A DNA stretch of 64,000 bases, from assembly GCA_000967895.1 (NCBI GenBank), contig FO203512.1, positions 3,595,531 to 3,659,530 on the forward strand. Reading direction: 5' to 3'. The notes under the pieces were generated by a model. That model ran no database searches and was not told the DNA's origin. It saw only the letters and a program-made list of their open reading frames with translations. Shown here in pieces: positions 19,046-26,584 of the stretch. Position numbers and translations under genes: made by a program. Each line of letters begins with the position of its first letter. The stretch's first letter is position 1. The stretch is from Oleispira antarctica RB-8. GTDB lineage: Bacteria > Pseudomonadota > Gammaproteobacteria > Pseudomonadales > Oceanobacteraceae.

Positions 19046-19076
19046 ATATGAGGTTGATAGATTACCAACCTCATAT
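19046..19076 (-). other. Perfect 11-bp inverted repeat between DAHP synthase and acyltransferase genes
   Basis: ATATGAGGTTG / CAACCTCATAT with a 9-base loop. A second hairpin (CACAGGC / GCCTGTG with flanking GCTCA / TGAGC, 19140-19177) lies between it and the DAHP synthase stop. Neither has a T run in either direction, so they are mRNA-processing, Rho-linked or protein-binding candidates rather than clear intrinsic terminators. Confidence 0.5.
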
Positions 19077-19208
19077 CCTCACTCTACTCTCGATGACATA
19101 CTTCCCTCTCTCAATAGTGCAACATGAGTGCGACATGCCGCTCAATCTCACAGGCCCTTATCCAGCCTGTGTTGAGCCATATTGAAATACTTTTCGGACA
19201 AGCGATCA

Positions 19209-20309
19209 TCACGACAATAATTGATGAATATTGGTTAATAACATCTCGGTTTGATTCCAGCTAATACAAGGATCAGTGATCGATACGCCATAATCAAGGC
19301 CTTGATTATTCGGCCCCTTCATTCCTTGATTGCCCATATTAATGAAGCTTTCAATCATTAACCCACTGATCGCGTTATTGCCTGCTATACGCTGCTGTAC
19401 TACTTGAAGTGCAATATCCAACTGACGATCATGCTGCTTTTGCGCATTATCATGACTGCAATCAACAATGACCTTTGCATGTAATTGATTATCCGTTTTT
19501 GCCTTATCAAGCTGAGCAACCGCATTTTGAATACTGATATCGTCGTAATTCGTGAGATTTCGCCCACCCCGTAAAACCACATGAGTATCCGAGTTTCCAG
19601 GAGTATCCAGCATAGCGATATTGCCATCGACATCTGTGCCCAAACAGTGGTGACTGCGACTGGCCGAAATCATTGCATTAACGGCGGTATCTACTGAGCC
19701 ATCAGTGCCGTTTTTAATCCCCACAGGCATCGATAAATGACTGATCATTTCACGATGAATTTGCGACTCCGCAGTGCGAGCACCAATCGCAGTCCAGCTG
19801 ATCAAATCTTCTAAGTAGCTCATCGTCATCGGATTAAGTGCCTCCGTCGCGAGCGGTAAACCCATTTCCACCAACTGCAATAACAAGCTGCGCGAAACTT
19901 CTAAACCCTTTTTAATATCCCCAGCACCATTGCGATCAGGATCGTAAGCAAGACCCTTCCAGCCCGTCGTCGTTCTTGGCTTCTCGACGTACGCACGCAT
20001 CACGATTAATAAGCGATCAGAAAGCTGCTCGTTTAAGGCTACTAAACGCTGGCCGTATTCTAATACCGCTACAGGATCATGTAGAGAGCAAGGGCCAGTG
20101 ATAATCAATAAACGATCATCCTCTCCTTGCAACAACTGACGTATTTGTTGACGCTGTTGATCGACTTGCCGCTGTAATGCTTCACTCAATGGCAAGGCTT
20201 GCTTCAACTGACGCGGCGTCGGTAAAGGTCGTACCGCCGCTAATTGATTATTGGTAGTAATCGTCGTGGACTTAAGTTCTGTTACCAATGTTTGTGCATT
20301 GTTATTCAT
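19209..20309 (-). CDS. 3-deoxy-7-phosphoheptulonate synthase (DAHP synthase, class I AroFGH type)
   Basis: Cytoplasmic enzyme of 366 residues catalysing the first step of the shikimate pathway: phosphoenolpyruvate plus erythrose 4-phosphate to DAHP. Hallmarks are TGPCSLHDP (metal-binding Cys74), YVEKPRTTTGWKGLAYDP (substrate-binding KPRT), LPLATEALNP, SWTAIGARTAESQ-HRE and MPVGIKNGTDGS. Further blocks are VDCSHDNAQK and a C-terminal GVSITDPCISW. Length and sequence match the AroF/AroG/AroH feedback-regulated class, but which amino acid inhibits it cannot be assigned safely, so I give no symbol. Upstream on the same strand lies a leader peptide and attenuator, indicating control by charged aromatic tRNAs. 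A good AGGAG (in TTTAGGAGCAGATC) precedes the ATG. Confidence 0.95.
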   Translation of the reverse strand: MNNNAQTLVTELKSTTITTNNQLAAVRPLPTPRQLKQALPLSEALQRQVDQQRQQIRQLLQGEDDRLLIITGPCSLHDPVAVLEYGQRLVALNEQLSDRLLIVMRAYVEKPRTTTGWKGLAYDPDRNGAGDIKKGLEVSRSLLLQLVEMGLPLATEALNPMTMSYLEDLISWTAIGARTAESQIHREMISHLSMPVGIKNGTDGSVDTAVNAMISASRSHHCLGTDVDGNIAMLDTPGNSDTHVVLRGGRNLTNYDDISIQNAVAQLDKAKTDNQLHAKVIVDCSHDNAQKQHDRQLDIALQVVQQRIAGNNAISGLMIESFINMGNQGMKGPNNQGLDYGVSITDPCISWNQTEMLLTNIHQLLS

Positions 20310-20375
20310 GATCTGCTCCTAAATTTAATATCCCCCTCTCTTTATTACGATTTTATTAAAGTACCAAAATCGAGC

Positions 20376-20411
20376 AAAAAAAAACCCCGACCAGCTAACT
20401 GCTAATCGGGG
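20376..20411 (-). terminator. Attenuator terminator in the DAHP synthase leader
   Basis: On the minus strand, CCCCGATTAGC / GCTGGTCGGGG forms an 11-bp stem (two G-U pairs) with loop AGTTA, followed directly by nine T. It lies between the leader peptide and the synthase start. A competing antiterminator is visible: GCTAATC (minus strand, 20430-20436) is complementary to GATTAGC in the 5' arm of the terminator (20401-20407). GCTAATC itself sits in another hairpin (20418-20446, AAGCAG / CTGCTT plus CGGCT / AGCCG). This is the standard layout of ribosome-mediated attenuation. Confidence 0.88.
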
Positions 20412-20468
20412 TTCTGTAAGCAGTCGGCTGATTAGCCGGGCTGCTTATTGAATTCTATAAAACGAAGT

Positions 20469-20615
20469 TCAAGTGCGACCCAGCTTGAAGCTATAATAGC
20501 CCCAGAAAAACTCGGTAAAGCACCAATACATTTTAGACGCAGGAACAGACATATCGCTGCTTGAAGCAGAGCGAGTAAGTAATGTCAGTTTAGTCACAGC
20601 GTTTAATGTTTTCAT
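20469..20615 (-). CDS. Aromatic leader peptide controlling DAHP synthase
   Basis: Short open frame of 48 codons, ATG at 20615 to TGA at 20469, ending 58 bases before the attenuator terminator hairpin. Residues 29-44 read MYWCFTEFFWGYYSFK, which contains ten aromatic residues out of sixteen (Tyr, Trp and Phe all present). No similar bias occurs in residues 1-28. By analogy with trp and pheA leaders, ribosome stalling at these codons when aromatic aminoacyl-tRNA is scarce would favour the antiterminator and allow transcription of the synthase. The Shine-Dalgarno before 20615 is weak, so translation could begin at a later in-frame ATG (Met22 or Met29). The aromatic stretch stays inside the peptide in every case. 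Confidence 0.8.
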   Translation of the reverse strand: MKTLNAVTKLTLLTRSASSSDMSVPASKMYWCFTEFFWGYYSFKLGRT

Positions 20616-20653
20616 ACATTCATCATAACTCAGTATTTTAAGATTGCAAACCC

Positions 20654-21814
20654 TTAACAGTTTCTCACTCCTATCAGGCGAAACCTTATTGCAAGTATCA
20701 GTAAGAAAAACAGAAAGTAATTAAGACTGCCTTTGCCCTGACTTTTCTCTTTTGGAAGAGTGAGATCTCTATCCAAATAATCCATTGGGTTAAAATTATC
20801 TACTTGCTTAGTATTAATAACGGAGGTTTGAATTTCATAATGTAGAATAACCTTTTTTTCTGCATCCATAGATCCATACTCCCCCACAGTATAAGCCCCC
20901 ATTAAAATATCGGCGTTAAAACATCCGTAAACTTTCTCAGGATCTTCATATTTTTCATGTTCTGAAAATATTTCATGCACCTCTTTTTTAGAAAAGTGGT
21001 CATAAGCTAAATTTTCGAAGTCACAATATTCTTCGAAGCAAACAGCACTATCGTCGATATAAATACGAGTCGGAGTATAATCCTGTTCAACAACCCCATC
21101 CGATATATATGCACTTTTTACAATAACTTTCGTATTAATAAATAGTCCCATTTTAGCTTTAAATCGATTAGGTATTTGAATGTGTTCAAACTCTAGATCA
21201 GGAGAATAATGATTAGCATCGAAAGTAATACGAAATGCTTGTCTAAAGCTTAACTGCTTGAAATCGCCTAACGCCTCTACTTCATCCCTGGTCATCGATA
21301 TGTTGAACATATTGTTTGCAACTGGATGATCGGATACTTCCCAGCTAGGCTCACTAAATTTCATCAATTTTTCAGGGCCGCTATTTATAGGGCTAGCCTG
21401 TGATTCAAGAGCAGCGTTTAAATGATCAGGCATTATAATTAAAGAAAAAGCATTATCAGATTCACACTCTTCTTGGCGTCCAATAAAAGATTCACAACCC
21501 TGCCAGAACTGTGAAATTGAAACAGGATTTTCATCATAAACAATGCGCTGATCATATTCATATTCAATTTCCGGCCTTTGATTAACTTCAGCGTATGGAA
21601 ACTGCTCTGAAACATATAGTCGATTTACCTTAATCCCCCAATCAGCCACGAAAGCATAATCAGCAAACTGTGCTTCTGTTTGCGTATGATCATCACAAAA
21701 GTTATCTGCAGAGGCTGTATTTGAGAACATAAATAAAGAAGCAAAGCTGATATTAATCACTTGCTGAGATATAAAACCAAGGGGACGAAAATGTATAGAT
21801 AATAGAGAAGACAA
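20654..21814 (-). CDS. Exported protein of unknown function with a sorting-signal-like C-terminus
   Basis: I do not recognise the core of this 386-residue protein. It starts at TTG (21814), supported by AAAGGA 8 bases upstream. The N-terminus is a signal peptide with an unusually long leading part (cut probable after NTASA, about residue 36). The body is acidic with several Cys (CDD, GCESF, EECES, VCFEEYC, GCFN) that could form disulfides. The C-terminus has a short Gly-Ser element (GKGSL), a hydrophobic helix (about 363-378) and a basic end, RFRLIGVRNC. That tripartite tail resembles GlyGly-CTERM sorting signals processed by rhombosortase. It lies upstream of the DAHP synthase leader on the same strand, with no functional link evident. 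Confidence 0.6.
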   Translation of the reverse strand: MSSLLSIHFRPLGFISQQVINISFASLFMFSNTASADNFCDDHTQTEAQFADYAFVADWGIKVNRLYVSEQFPYAEVNQRPEIEYEYDQRIVYDENPVSISQFWQGCESFIGRQEECESDNAFSLIIMPDHLNAALESQASPINSGPEKLMKFSEPSWEVSDHPVANNMFNISMTRDEVEALGDFKQLSFRQAFRITFDANHYSPDLEFEHIQIPNRFKAKMGLFINTKVIVKSAYISDGVVEQDYTPTRIYIDDSAVCFEEYCDFENLAYDHFSKKEVHEIFSEHEKYEDPEKVYGCFNADILMGAYTVGEYGSMDAEKKVILHYEIQTSVINTKQVDNFNPMDYLDRDLTLPKEKSQGKGSLNYFLFFLLILAIRFRLIGVRNC

Positions 21815-21988
21815 ACCAAAATCCTTTTAAAGTTTGTCGCATACTAACAAGACTATCCACTACAAGACAAGAAACCTCCCTTCAAACAAAAAACCATCAC
21901 ATTAGTCAAGTTTTAAGAACGGTGCATTTCATCTATACTTCAGTCATTATCCCTACCTCTCATTTTTATAGCACTTCAGAGAATTCTT

Positions 21989-22912
21989 ATGACTTACCCA
22001 CGCGACATGCTGGGCTACGGCCAGCATAGCCTAGACCCTAAATGGCCTAATAAAGCCAAAGTAGCCCTACAGTTTGTGATCAACTACGAAGAAGGTGGTG
22101 AAAACTGTATTTTGCATGGCGACAAGGCCTCGGAAGCATTCTTATCTGAAATCGTCGGCGCGCCCGCCCTTGAAGGCGTGCGTAATATGAATATGGAGTC
22201 CATTTACGAATACGGCGCCCGCGCAGGCTTCTGGCGCTTACACCGTATGTTCACCGAACGTAATATGCCAGTGACCGTTTATGGCGTCGCGACCGCGTTA
22301 CAACGTAACCCTGAAATCGTGGCCGCTATGAACGCTGCTGATTGGGAAATCGCCTCGCACGGCCTCAAGTGGATCGATTATCAATATGTTGATAAAGAAG
22401 TTGAGCGTGAACATATGGCCGAAGCCATTCGCATTCATACTGAAGTCACGGGCAAACGTCCACAAGGTTGGTACACCGGCCGCATGAGTCCAAATACTCG
22501 CGACCTAGTGGCCGAAGCTGGCGGCTTCGCTTATGATGCAGATTCATACGCTGATGATCTGCCTTACTGGAATTACGACTACGAACAGCCGCACCTTGTT
22601 ATTCCTTACACCCTTGATAGCAACGACATGCGCTTTGCTACCAATCAAGGTTTTAATTGTGGCGATCAGTTCTTTAGCTACCTAAAAGATTCGTTTGATG
22701 TGCTGTACGCGGAAGGAACTGGAACTGAAAAATACCCAGCGGCACCTAAAATGTTAAGTATTGGTTTGCATTGTCGCTTAGTAGGAAGACCTGGCCGTGC
22801 AGCTGCATTGGCTCGTTTTTTAGATTATGTAAAAAGCCATGAAGATGTTTGGGTTACTCGTCGTATTGATATCGCCGATCATTGGCGTGCGACTCATCCA
22901 CCCAAAGCTTAA
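21989..22912 (+). CDS. puuE: Allantoinase PuuE (polysaccharide-deacetylase fold)
   Basis: Cytoplasmic enzyme of 307 residues. PuuE proteins hydrolyse allantoin to allantoate in purine breakdown but belong to the polysaccharide-deacetylase fold, unrelated to classic metal amidohydrolase allantoinases. Characteristic sequences are the N-terminal YPRDMLGYGQ, VALQFVINYEEGGEN, GARAGFWRLHRMFTERNMPVTVYGVA, IASHGLKWIDYQ, GWYTGRMSPNTRDLVAEAGGFAYDADSYADDLPYW and SIGLHCRLVGRPGRAAAL. The length is normal. No other ureide or urate gene is in the window, so the pathway partners must lie elsewhere. A long hairpin follows the gene. Assignment to PuuE is strong; the activity itself is inferred from family. 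Confidence 0.88.
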   Translation: MTYPRDMLGYGQHSLDPKWPNKAKVALQFVINYEEGGENCILHGDKASEAFLSEIVGAPALEGVRNMNMESIYEYGARAGFWRLHRMFTERNMPVTVYGVATALQRNPEIVAAMNAADWEIASHGLKWIDYQYVDKEVEREHMAEAIRIHTEVTGKRPQGWYTGRMSPNTRDLVAEAGGFAYDADSYADDLPYWNYDYEQPHLVIPYTLDSNDMRFATNQGFNCGDQFFSYLKDSFDVLYAEGTGTEKYPAAPKMLSIGLHCRLVGRPGRAAALARFLDYVKSHEDVWVTRRIDIADHWRATHPPKA

Positions 22913-22927
22913 TATAAACAGATAACG

Positions 22928-22968
22928 TTAGAAGCTAGGCTAGCCACTTAAGCAAGCCTAGCTTCTAA
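22928..22968 (+). terminator. Long perfect hairpin after puuE
   Basis: A perfect 14-bp stem, TTAGAAGCTAGGCT / AGCCTAGCTTCTAA, with a 13-base loop, starts 16 bases after the puuE stop. It is followed by TAAAAAATAAAG rather than a T run, so termination may need Rho or the hairpin may protect the mRNA end. Confidence 0.6.
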
Positions 22969-23170
22969 TAAAAAATAAAGAAAATCTTCTCTCCCCACAC
23001 AGAATATCTAATTCTTTCCAGTATCTTCATGCCCACAATGAATAACAACCTGCAACAACCTTGATTAAATAACTTACGTTCTCTAAAAATGTAAAATTCA
23101 TTTAACTGGCAACATCCCAAATTATGTTTTATAACTAATACTGTCAGAATTAAAAAGAAATGGACTTTAA

Positions 23171-23620
23171 ATGGATAAAGATTATTTTTATCAACTTACT
23201 AGCTCAAGTCACTTAAATATTGCTCGACTCAATAAAGACGTCCTATTAATTCAACGCCAAGCTCTTAATTCTGATATAACCTTGTCGAAAAGTGACAAAG
23301 AAGTATGGATCTATTATAAAAATGAAAGTTTCTTGGCTTGGAGCCCGGTAGAAAGAAAAACTCTCGCTATCGCACCAGATTGTATTAACCTACTTTTATC
23401 TAAAAAAAATGGCCACTTTTCTTCTAGAACGCCCTTATCGACGGCCGATATTTCTCAGGGGCAACACTGTACAATATGGGGTACTGCATGTTCTAGTAAA
23501 ATGAGAAATCCAGCCATTGAATCTTTATTTCAAATAGACATTCAACAAATATTAACTGCCTTCCCGGATGATAAAATTATAATTAATGGGTATACAAACC
23601 TCGAAATATTAAATGGGTAG
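23171..23620 (+). CDS. Unrecognised 149-residue protein coupled to a hybrid kinase
   Basis: I do not recognise this family. The protein is soluble, with no signal peptide or membrane segment. It has a mixed alpha/beta appearance and three cysteines (in DCINLL, QHCTIWGTACSS). The frame ends 3 bases before the start of the hybrid histidine kinase, so the two are almost certainly co-translated, which suggests a partner role such as a sensory or regulatory input to the kinase. The region before it is AT-rich and carries no obvious operator. The ATG at 23171 is preceded by AAAAGAAATGGA, a usable but distant ribosome-binding site. Confidence 0.6.
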   Translation: MDKDYFYQLTSSSHLNIARLNKDVLLIQRQALNSDITLSKSDKEVWIYYKNESFLAWSPVERKTLAIAPDCINLLLSKKNGHFSSRTPLSTADISQGQHCTIWGTACSSKMRNPAIESLFQIDIQQILTAFPDDKIIINGYTNLEILNG

Positions 23621-23623
23621 TAC

Positions 23624-25201
23624 ATGGATGTAAAAAACAGAAACAAGCTAGAGAACCGCCTATTCGCTCAGCTCTGGAAAAAATCATTGGATAATATGTT
23701 TATTTTAAAAGTTATAGATAATGACTTTTATATAATAAGCACAAACGAAGCTCAGCAGGAAGCTGTCAGCATTGAAGCATTAGAACATTTTAATAAGCCC
23801 TTAAGAGAAGTCCTTCCTAGCGATATCTATAATTTTGTCGTACCCAACTATGAACGCTGTACGCAACAGCAAGCCCCTATCCAATATGAAGAAAGCGAGG
23901 CCTTTACAAGTGGTGACGGCAGCATGCGCCACTGGAGCACCATGCTATCGCCTATTAATAACGAGCAAGGTGATACTGAATACATTTTTGGTATATCTCG
24001 TAATATTACAGAACTAACCAACGCCAAAAAGGCGGCTGAATCTTCAGCCAAAGAAGCCGAAAAAGCCAACCAAGTCAAAACCACTTTTCTAGCCAACATG
24101 AGCCATGAAATGCGAACGCCATTAAATGGTATTCAATGCGCCGTCGAACTGTTAAAAGAAGTTGAAGATGAAAAGGAAAAGATTGAATTACTCAATATTA
24201 TTGAAAGTTCAACAGAGGCATTATCAAAGCAAACAAGTGATATTTTACTGTATGCAAAAATTGGGCGAGGTAAAATCTCATTACAAAACAGAAATTTTTC
24301 ACCCACGGAGTTAGTAAACGCTGTTATTAGAATTGTTTCAAACAGTGCCACTGTAAAAGGCATAAAACTAGATATTGATATTGATAAAAAAGTTCCGTTA
24401 TTAATTAAAGGCGATCCTGATCGAATAAAACAAGTGCTTTTAAATATTGTGAACAACGCGATTAAATTCACGTGTGAAGGAAGGATTTCAATTTCTCTCA
24501 AGCATAACGATACTCTCCAACAGCTGCAGTTTTCTGTGATAGATACGGGGATTGGTATTTTAGAATCTGATCAAGAAAAACTTTTCAAACCTTTTAGCCA
24601 AATAGACGATTCTGCCACACGCCAGTTTGAAGGGAATGGTCTTGGATTAGTCATAAGCAAAGAGCTAGTCCAGCTGATGCAAGGCGAAATAAAATTAACC
24701 AGCCGCGTCGGCGTCGGAAGTGAATGCCAGTTCACAATAATTTATGAAGCAGCAACTGAAGTAAAAGAATTAAAGCAAACGTCTCAGGCTAAAATATCGA
24801 AACAAATACATGTTCTTATTGTTGAAGATAATCCGATTAATCAAATTGTTTTGAAAAAGATATTAATTCAACCAGGTGTTTCTATAACGCTTGTAAACGA
24901 TGGACAGCAAGCCTTAGATATTTGTCAGCATAATTTTTTTGACATTATCTTGATGGACTGGCACATGCCAGTTCTTGATGGACTCGAGGCAACAAGAATT
25001 TTACGAAAAACGATCAATTACACAAAGATTCCAATATTAGGCTTAACAGCGAGTGTCATGGAAGAAGATATAAAGGCTTGTATAGAGGCCGGCATGAATG
25101 AAGTAATGGCTAAACCAATAAAACGAGAGACGCTATTCAACGCCATTGCTAAGTACACAAATTTTCAGCCTCACACTAATAAGAATAAAAATCTATCGTA
25201 A
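23624..25201 (+). CDS. PAS-containing hybrid sensor histidine kinase with receiver domain
   Basis: Cytoplasmic signalling protein of 525 residues. The domain order is a PAS-type sensor (about 20-130, ending in FGISRNITELTNAKKAAE), a coiled coil, HisKA with phospho-acceptor His161 in FLANMSHEMRTPLNGI and an HATPase domain. That domain has N box NIVNNAIKFTCEG, G1 box DTGIGI and G2 box GNGLGLVISKEL. A receiver domain follows at about 400-515, with Asp in ILMDWHMPVLDG (about 445) and the Lys in MAKPIKRE. There is no membrane segment, so it senses an internal signal or a partner protein, perhaps the 149-residue protein encoded just upstream. There is no separate output regulator nearby. The receiver implies a phosphorelay through an Hpt protein elsewhere. 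Confidence 0.9.
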   Translation: MDVKNRNKLENRLFAQLWKKSLDNMFILKVIDNDFYIISTNEAQQEAVSIEALEHFNKPLREVLPSDIYNFVVPNYERCTQQQAPIQYEESEAFTSGDGSMRHWSTMLSPINNEQGDTEYIFGISRNITELTNAKKAAESSAKEAEKANQVKTTFLANMSHEMRTPLNGIQCAVELLKEVEDEKEKIELLNIIESSTEALSKQTSDILLYAKIGRGKISLQNRNFSPTELVNAVIRIVSNSATVKGIKLDIDIDKKVPLLIKGDPDRIKQVLLNIVNNAIKFTCEGRISISLKHNDTLQQLQFSVIDTGIGILESDQEKLFKPFSQIDDSATRQFEGNGLGLVISKELVQLMQGEIKLTSRVGVGSECQFTIIYEAATEVKELKQTSQAKISKQIHVLIVEDNPINQIVLKKILIQPGVSITLVNDGQQALDICQHNFFDIILMDWHMPVLDGLEATRILRKTINYTKIPILGLTASVMEEDIKACIEAGMNEVMAKPIKRETLFNAIAKYTNFQPHTNKNKNLS

Positions 25202-25298
25202 CGTCAATTCCAGCACACTCACCTCCATAGCCCCAGAACACTTAATCTATCCAAAACAAACATTACCACAAGGCAATGGTATCTTTTTCTTGATTCCT

Positions 25299-25321
25299 TA
25301 AATGTTACATTATAACATAAC
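25299..25321 (+). promoter_or_regulatory. Zur box upstream of zigA
   Basis: The core AAATGTTACATTATAACAT closely matches the gammaproteobacterial Zur operator, a 23-bp dyad with half-sites GAAATGTTATA and TATAACATTTC. I count 18 of 22 informative positions matching. It lies 22 bases before the zigA ATG, a position suited to repression. The genes that follow (zigA, znuD, aztD-like) are all typical Zur targets, which strengthens the call. Confidence 0.8.
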
Positions 25322-25343
25322 TAAACATTATTAAGGAATTGAC

Positions 25344-26546
25344 ATGCAACAACAAGATAATCGCTTACCCGTTACCGTCTTATCTGGTTTTTTAGGCGCT
25401 GGAAAAACGACCCTACTCAATCATATTCTCCAAAACCGTGAAAATCGTCGCATCGCTGTTATCGTTAATGATATGAGTGACATTAATATCGATGCAACAC
25501 AGATAAAAAACTCAGTCACTCTAAGTCGCACAGAAGAAAAACTCGTAGAAATGAGCAATGGCTGCATCTGCTGCACCTTACGGGAAGATCTTTTAGAAGA
25601 AGTCACAAAAATGGCAAAGGAAGGCCGATTTGACTACCTAGTCATTGAATCTACCGGAATTTCAGAGCCTTTGCCTGTGGCCGAAACATTTACTTTTGAA
25701 GATGAAGAAGGCGTTAGTCTAACCAACATAGTCCGCCTCGATACTATGGTCACCGTTGTCGATGCCTTCAATTTTTTACGCGATTTTAATGAAGCGCGAC
25801 AGTTGCTAGAAACAGATGAATCGTTAGGCGAAGATGATCACCGCAACGTAGCTGACCTTTTGGTCGATCAAATAGAGTTCTGCGATAAATTAATCATCAG
25901 CAAATCTGACTTAATAAGTAGTGATCAGTTAGCTGAGTTAAAAGCGATTTTAGCCAGCTTGAACCCAGCGGCTGAACAAATCATCTCACACAACGGCCAC
26001 GTCCCATTAGAGAGCATTTTAAATACTCACGCCTTTAGCTTTGATCGTGCAAAACAAGATCCTGGCTGGTTGAAAGAGATGCGTGGCGAGCACGTGCCTG
26101 AAACAGAAGAGTACGGCATCAACAGTTTTAGCTATCAAGCTAGACGTCCTTTCCATCCTCAAAAATTCTTTGATTTTCTTTATCAAGACTGGCCTCAAGG
26201 TAAGTTAATTCGTTCAAAAGGGTATTTCTGGTTAGCAAGTCGACCTCAAGTTGCAGGTCATTGGCATCAAGCTGGCGGGATTGCTCACCATGGACCTGCC
26301 GGTATGTTCTGGAAAGCAGTTCCTGTAGATGAATGGCCACAAGATGAAGAGTCACAATCTTTTATCAAATCTAAATGGCAGGAACCCTTTGGCGATATGC
26401 GCCAAGAGCTTGTTTTTATTGGGCAGCACCTCGATGAAAATGTGATGAGGAAATCATTGAATGATTGCCTACTGAGCGAAGAAGAGCTTCTACAAGGGCA
26501 AGAAGCTTGGAAAATGCTTGATGACCCCTTTCCTTCTTGGCAATAA
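25344..26546 (+). CDS. zigA: CobW-family zinc metallochaperone GTPase (ZigA-like)
   Basis: Cytoplasmic GTP-binding metallochaperone of 400 residues from the COG0523 family. It shows Walker [10 protein letters not shown] (15-23), the metal-binding motif GCICC (73-77), Walker B-like [12 protein letters not shown] and the GTP-specificity SKSD element. The C-terminal CobW_C domain (about 250-390) contains [11 protein letters not shown] and HWHQAGG. The length and ARRPFHP region fit the ZigA/YciC group, induced by zinc limitation, which supplies zinc to client enzymes. A Zur box sits directly upstream and znuD follows 23 bases downstream, so zinc is the metal supported here. ATG is preceded by AAGGAATTG. 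Confidence 0.88.
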   Translation: MQQQDNRLPVTVLSGFLGAGKTTLLNHILQNRENRRIAVIVNDMSDINIDATQIKNSVTLSRTEEKLVEMSNGCICCTLREDLLEEVTKMAKEGRFDYLVIESTGISEPLPVAETFTFEDEEGVSLTNIVRLDTMVTVVDAFNFLRDFNEARQLLETDESLGEDDHRNVADLLVDQIEFCDKLIISKSDLISSDQLAELKAILASLNPAAEQIISHNGHVPLESILNTHAFSFDRAKQDPGWLKEMRGEHVPETEEYGINSFSYQARRPFHPQKFFDFLYQDWPQGKLIRSKGYFWLASRPQVAGHWHQAGGIAHHGPAGMFWKAVPVDEWPQDEESQSFIKSKWQEPFGDMRQELVFIGQHLDENVMRKSLNDCLLSEEELLQGQEAWKMLDDPFPSWQ

Positions 26547-26561
26547 TTTTTATTTGAGTAA

Positions 26562-26584
26562 GAAATGTTATGTTATATCGTTTT
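26562..26584 (+). promoter_or_regulatory. Second Zur-like box overlapping the znuD start
   Basis: GAAATGTTATGTTATATCG and the next bases match the Zur operator at 18 of 22 informative positions, including a perfect left half GAAATGTTAT. The znuD ATG (26570-26572) lies inside the site. If real, it would allow znuD to be repressed, and possibly transcribed, separately from zigA. The coding constraint on the overlapping bases makes an accidental match possible. Confidence 0.5.
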
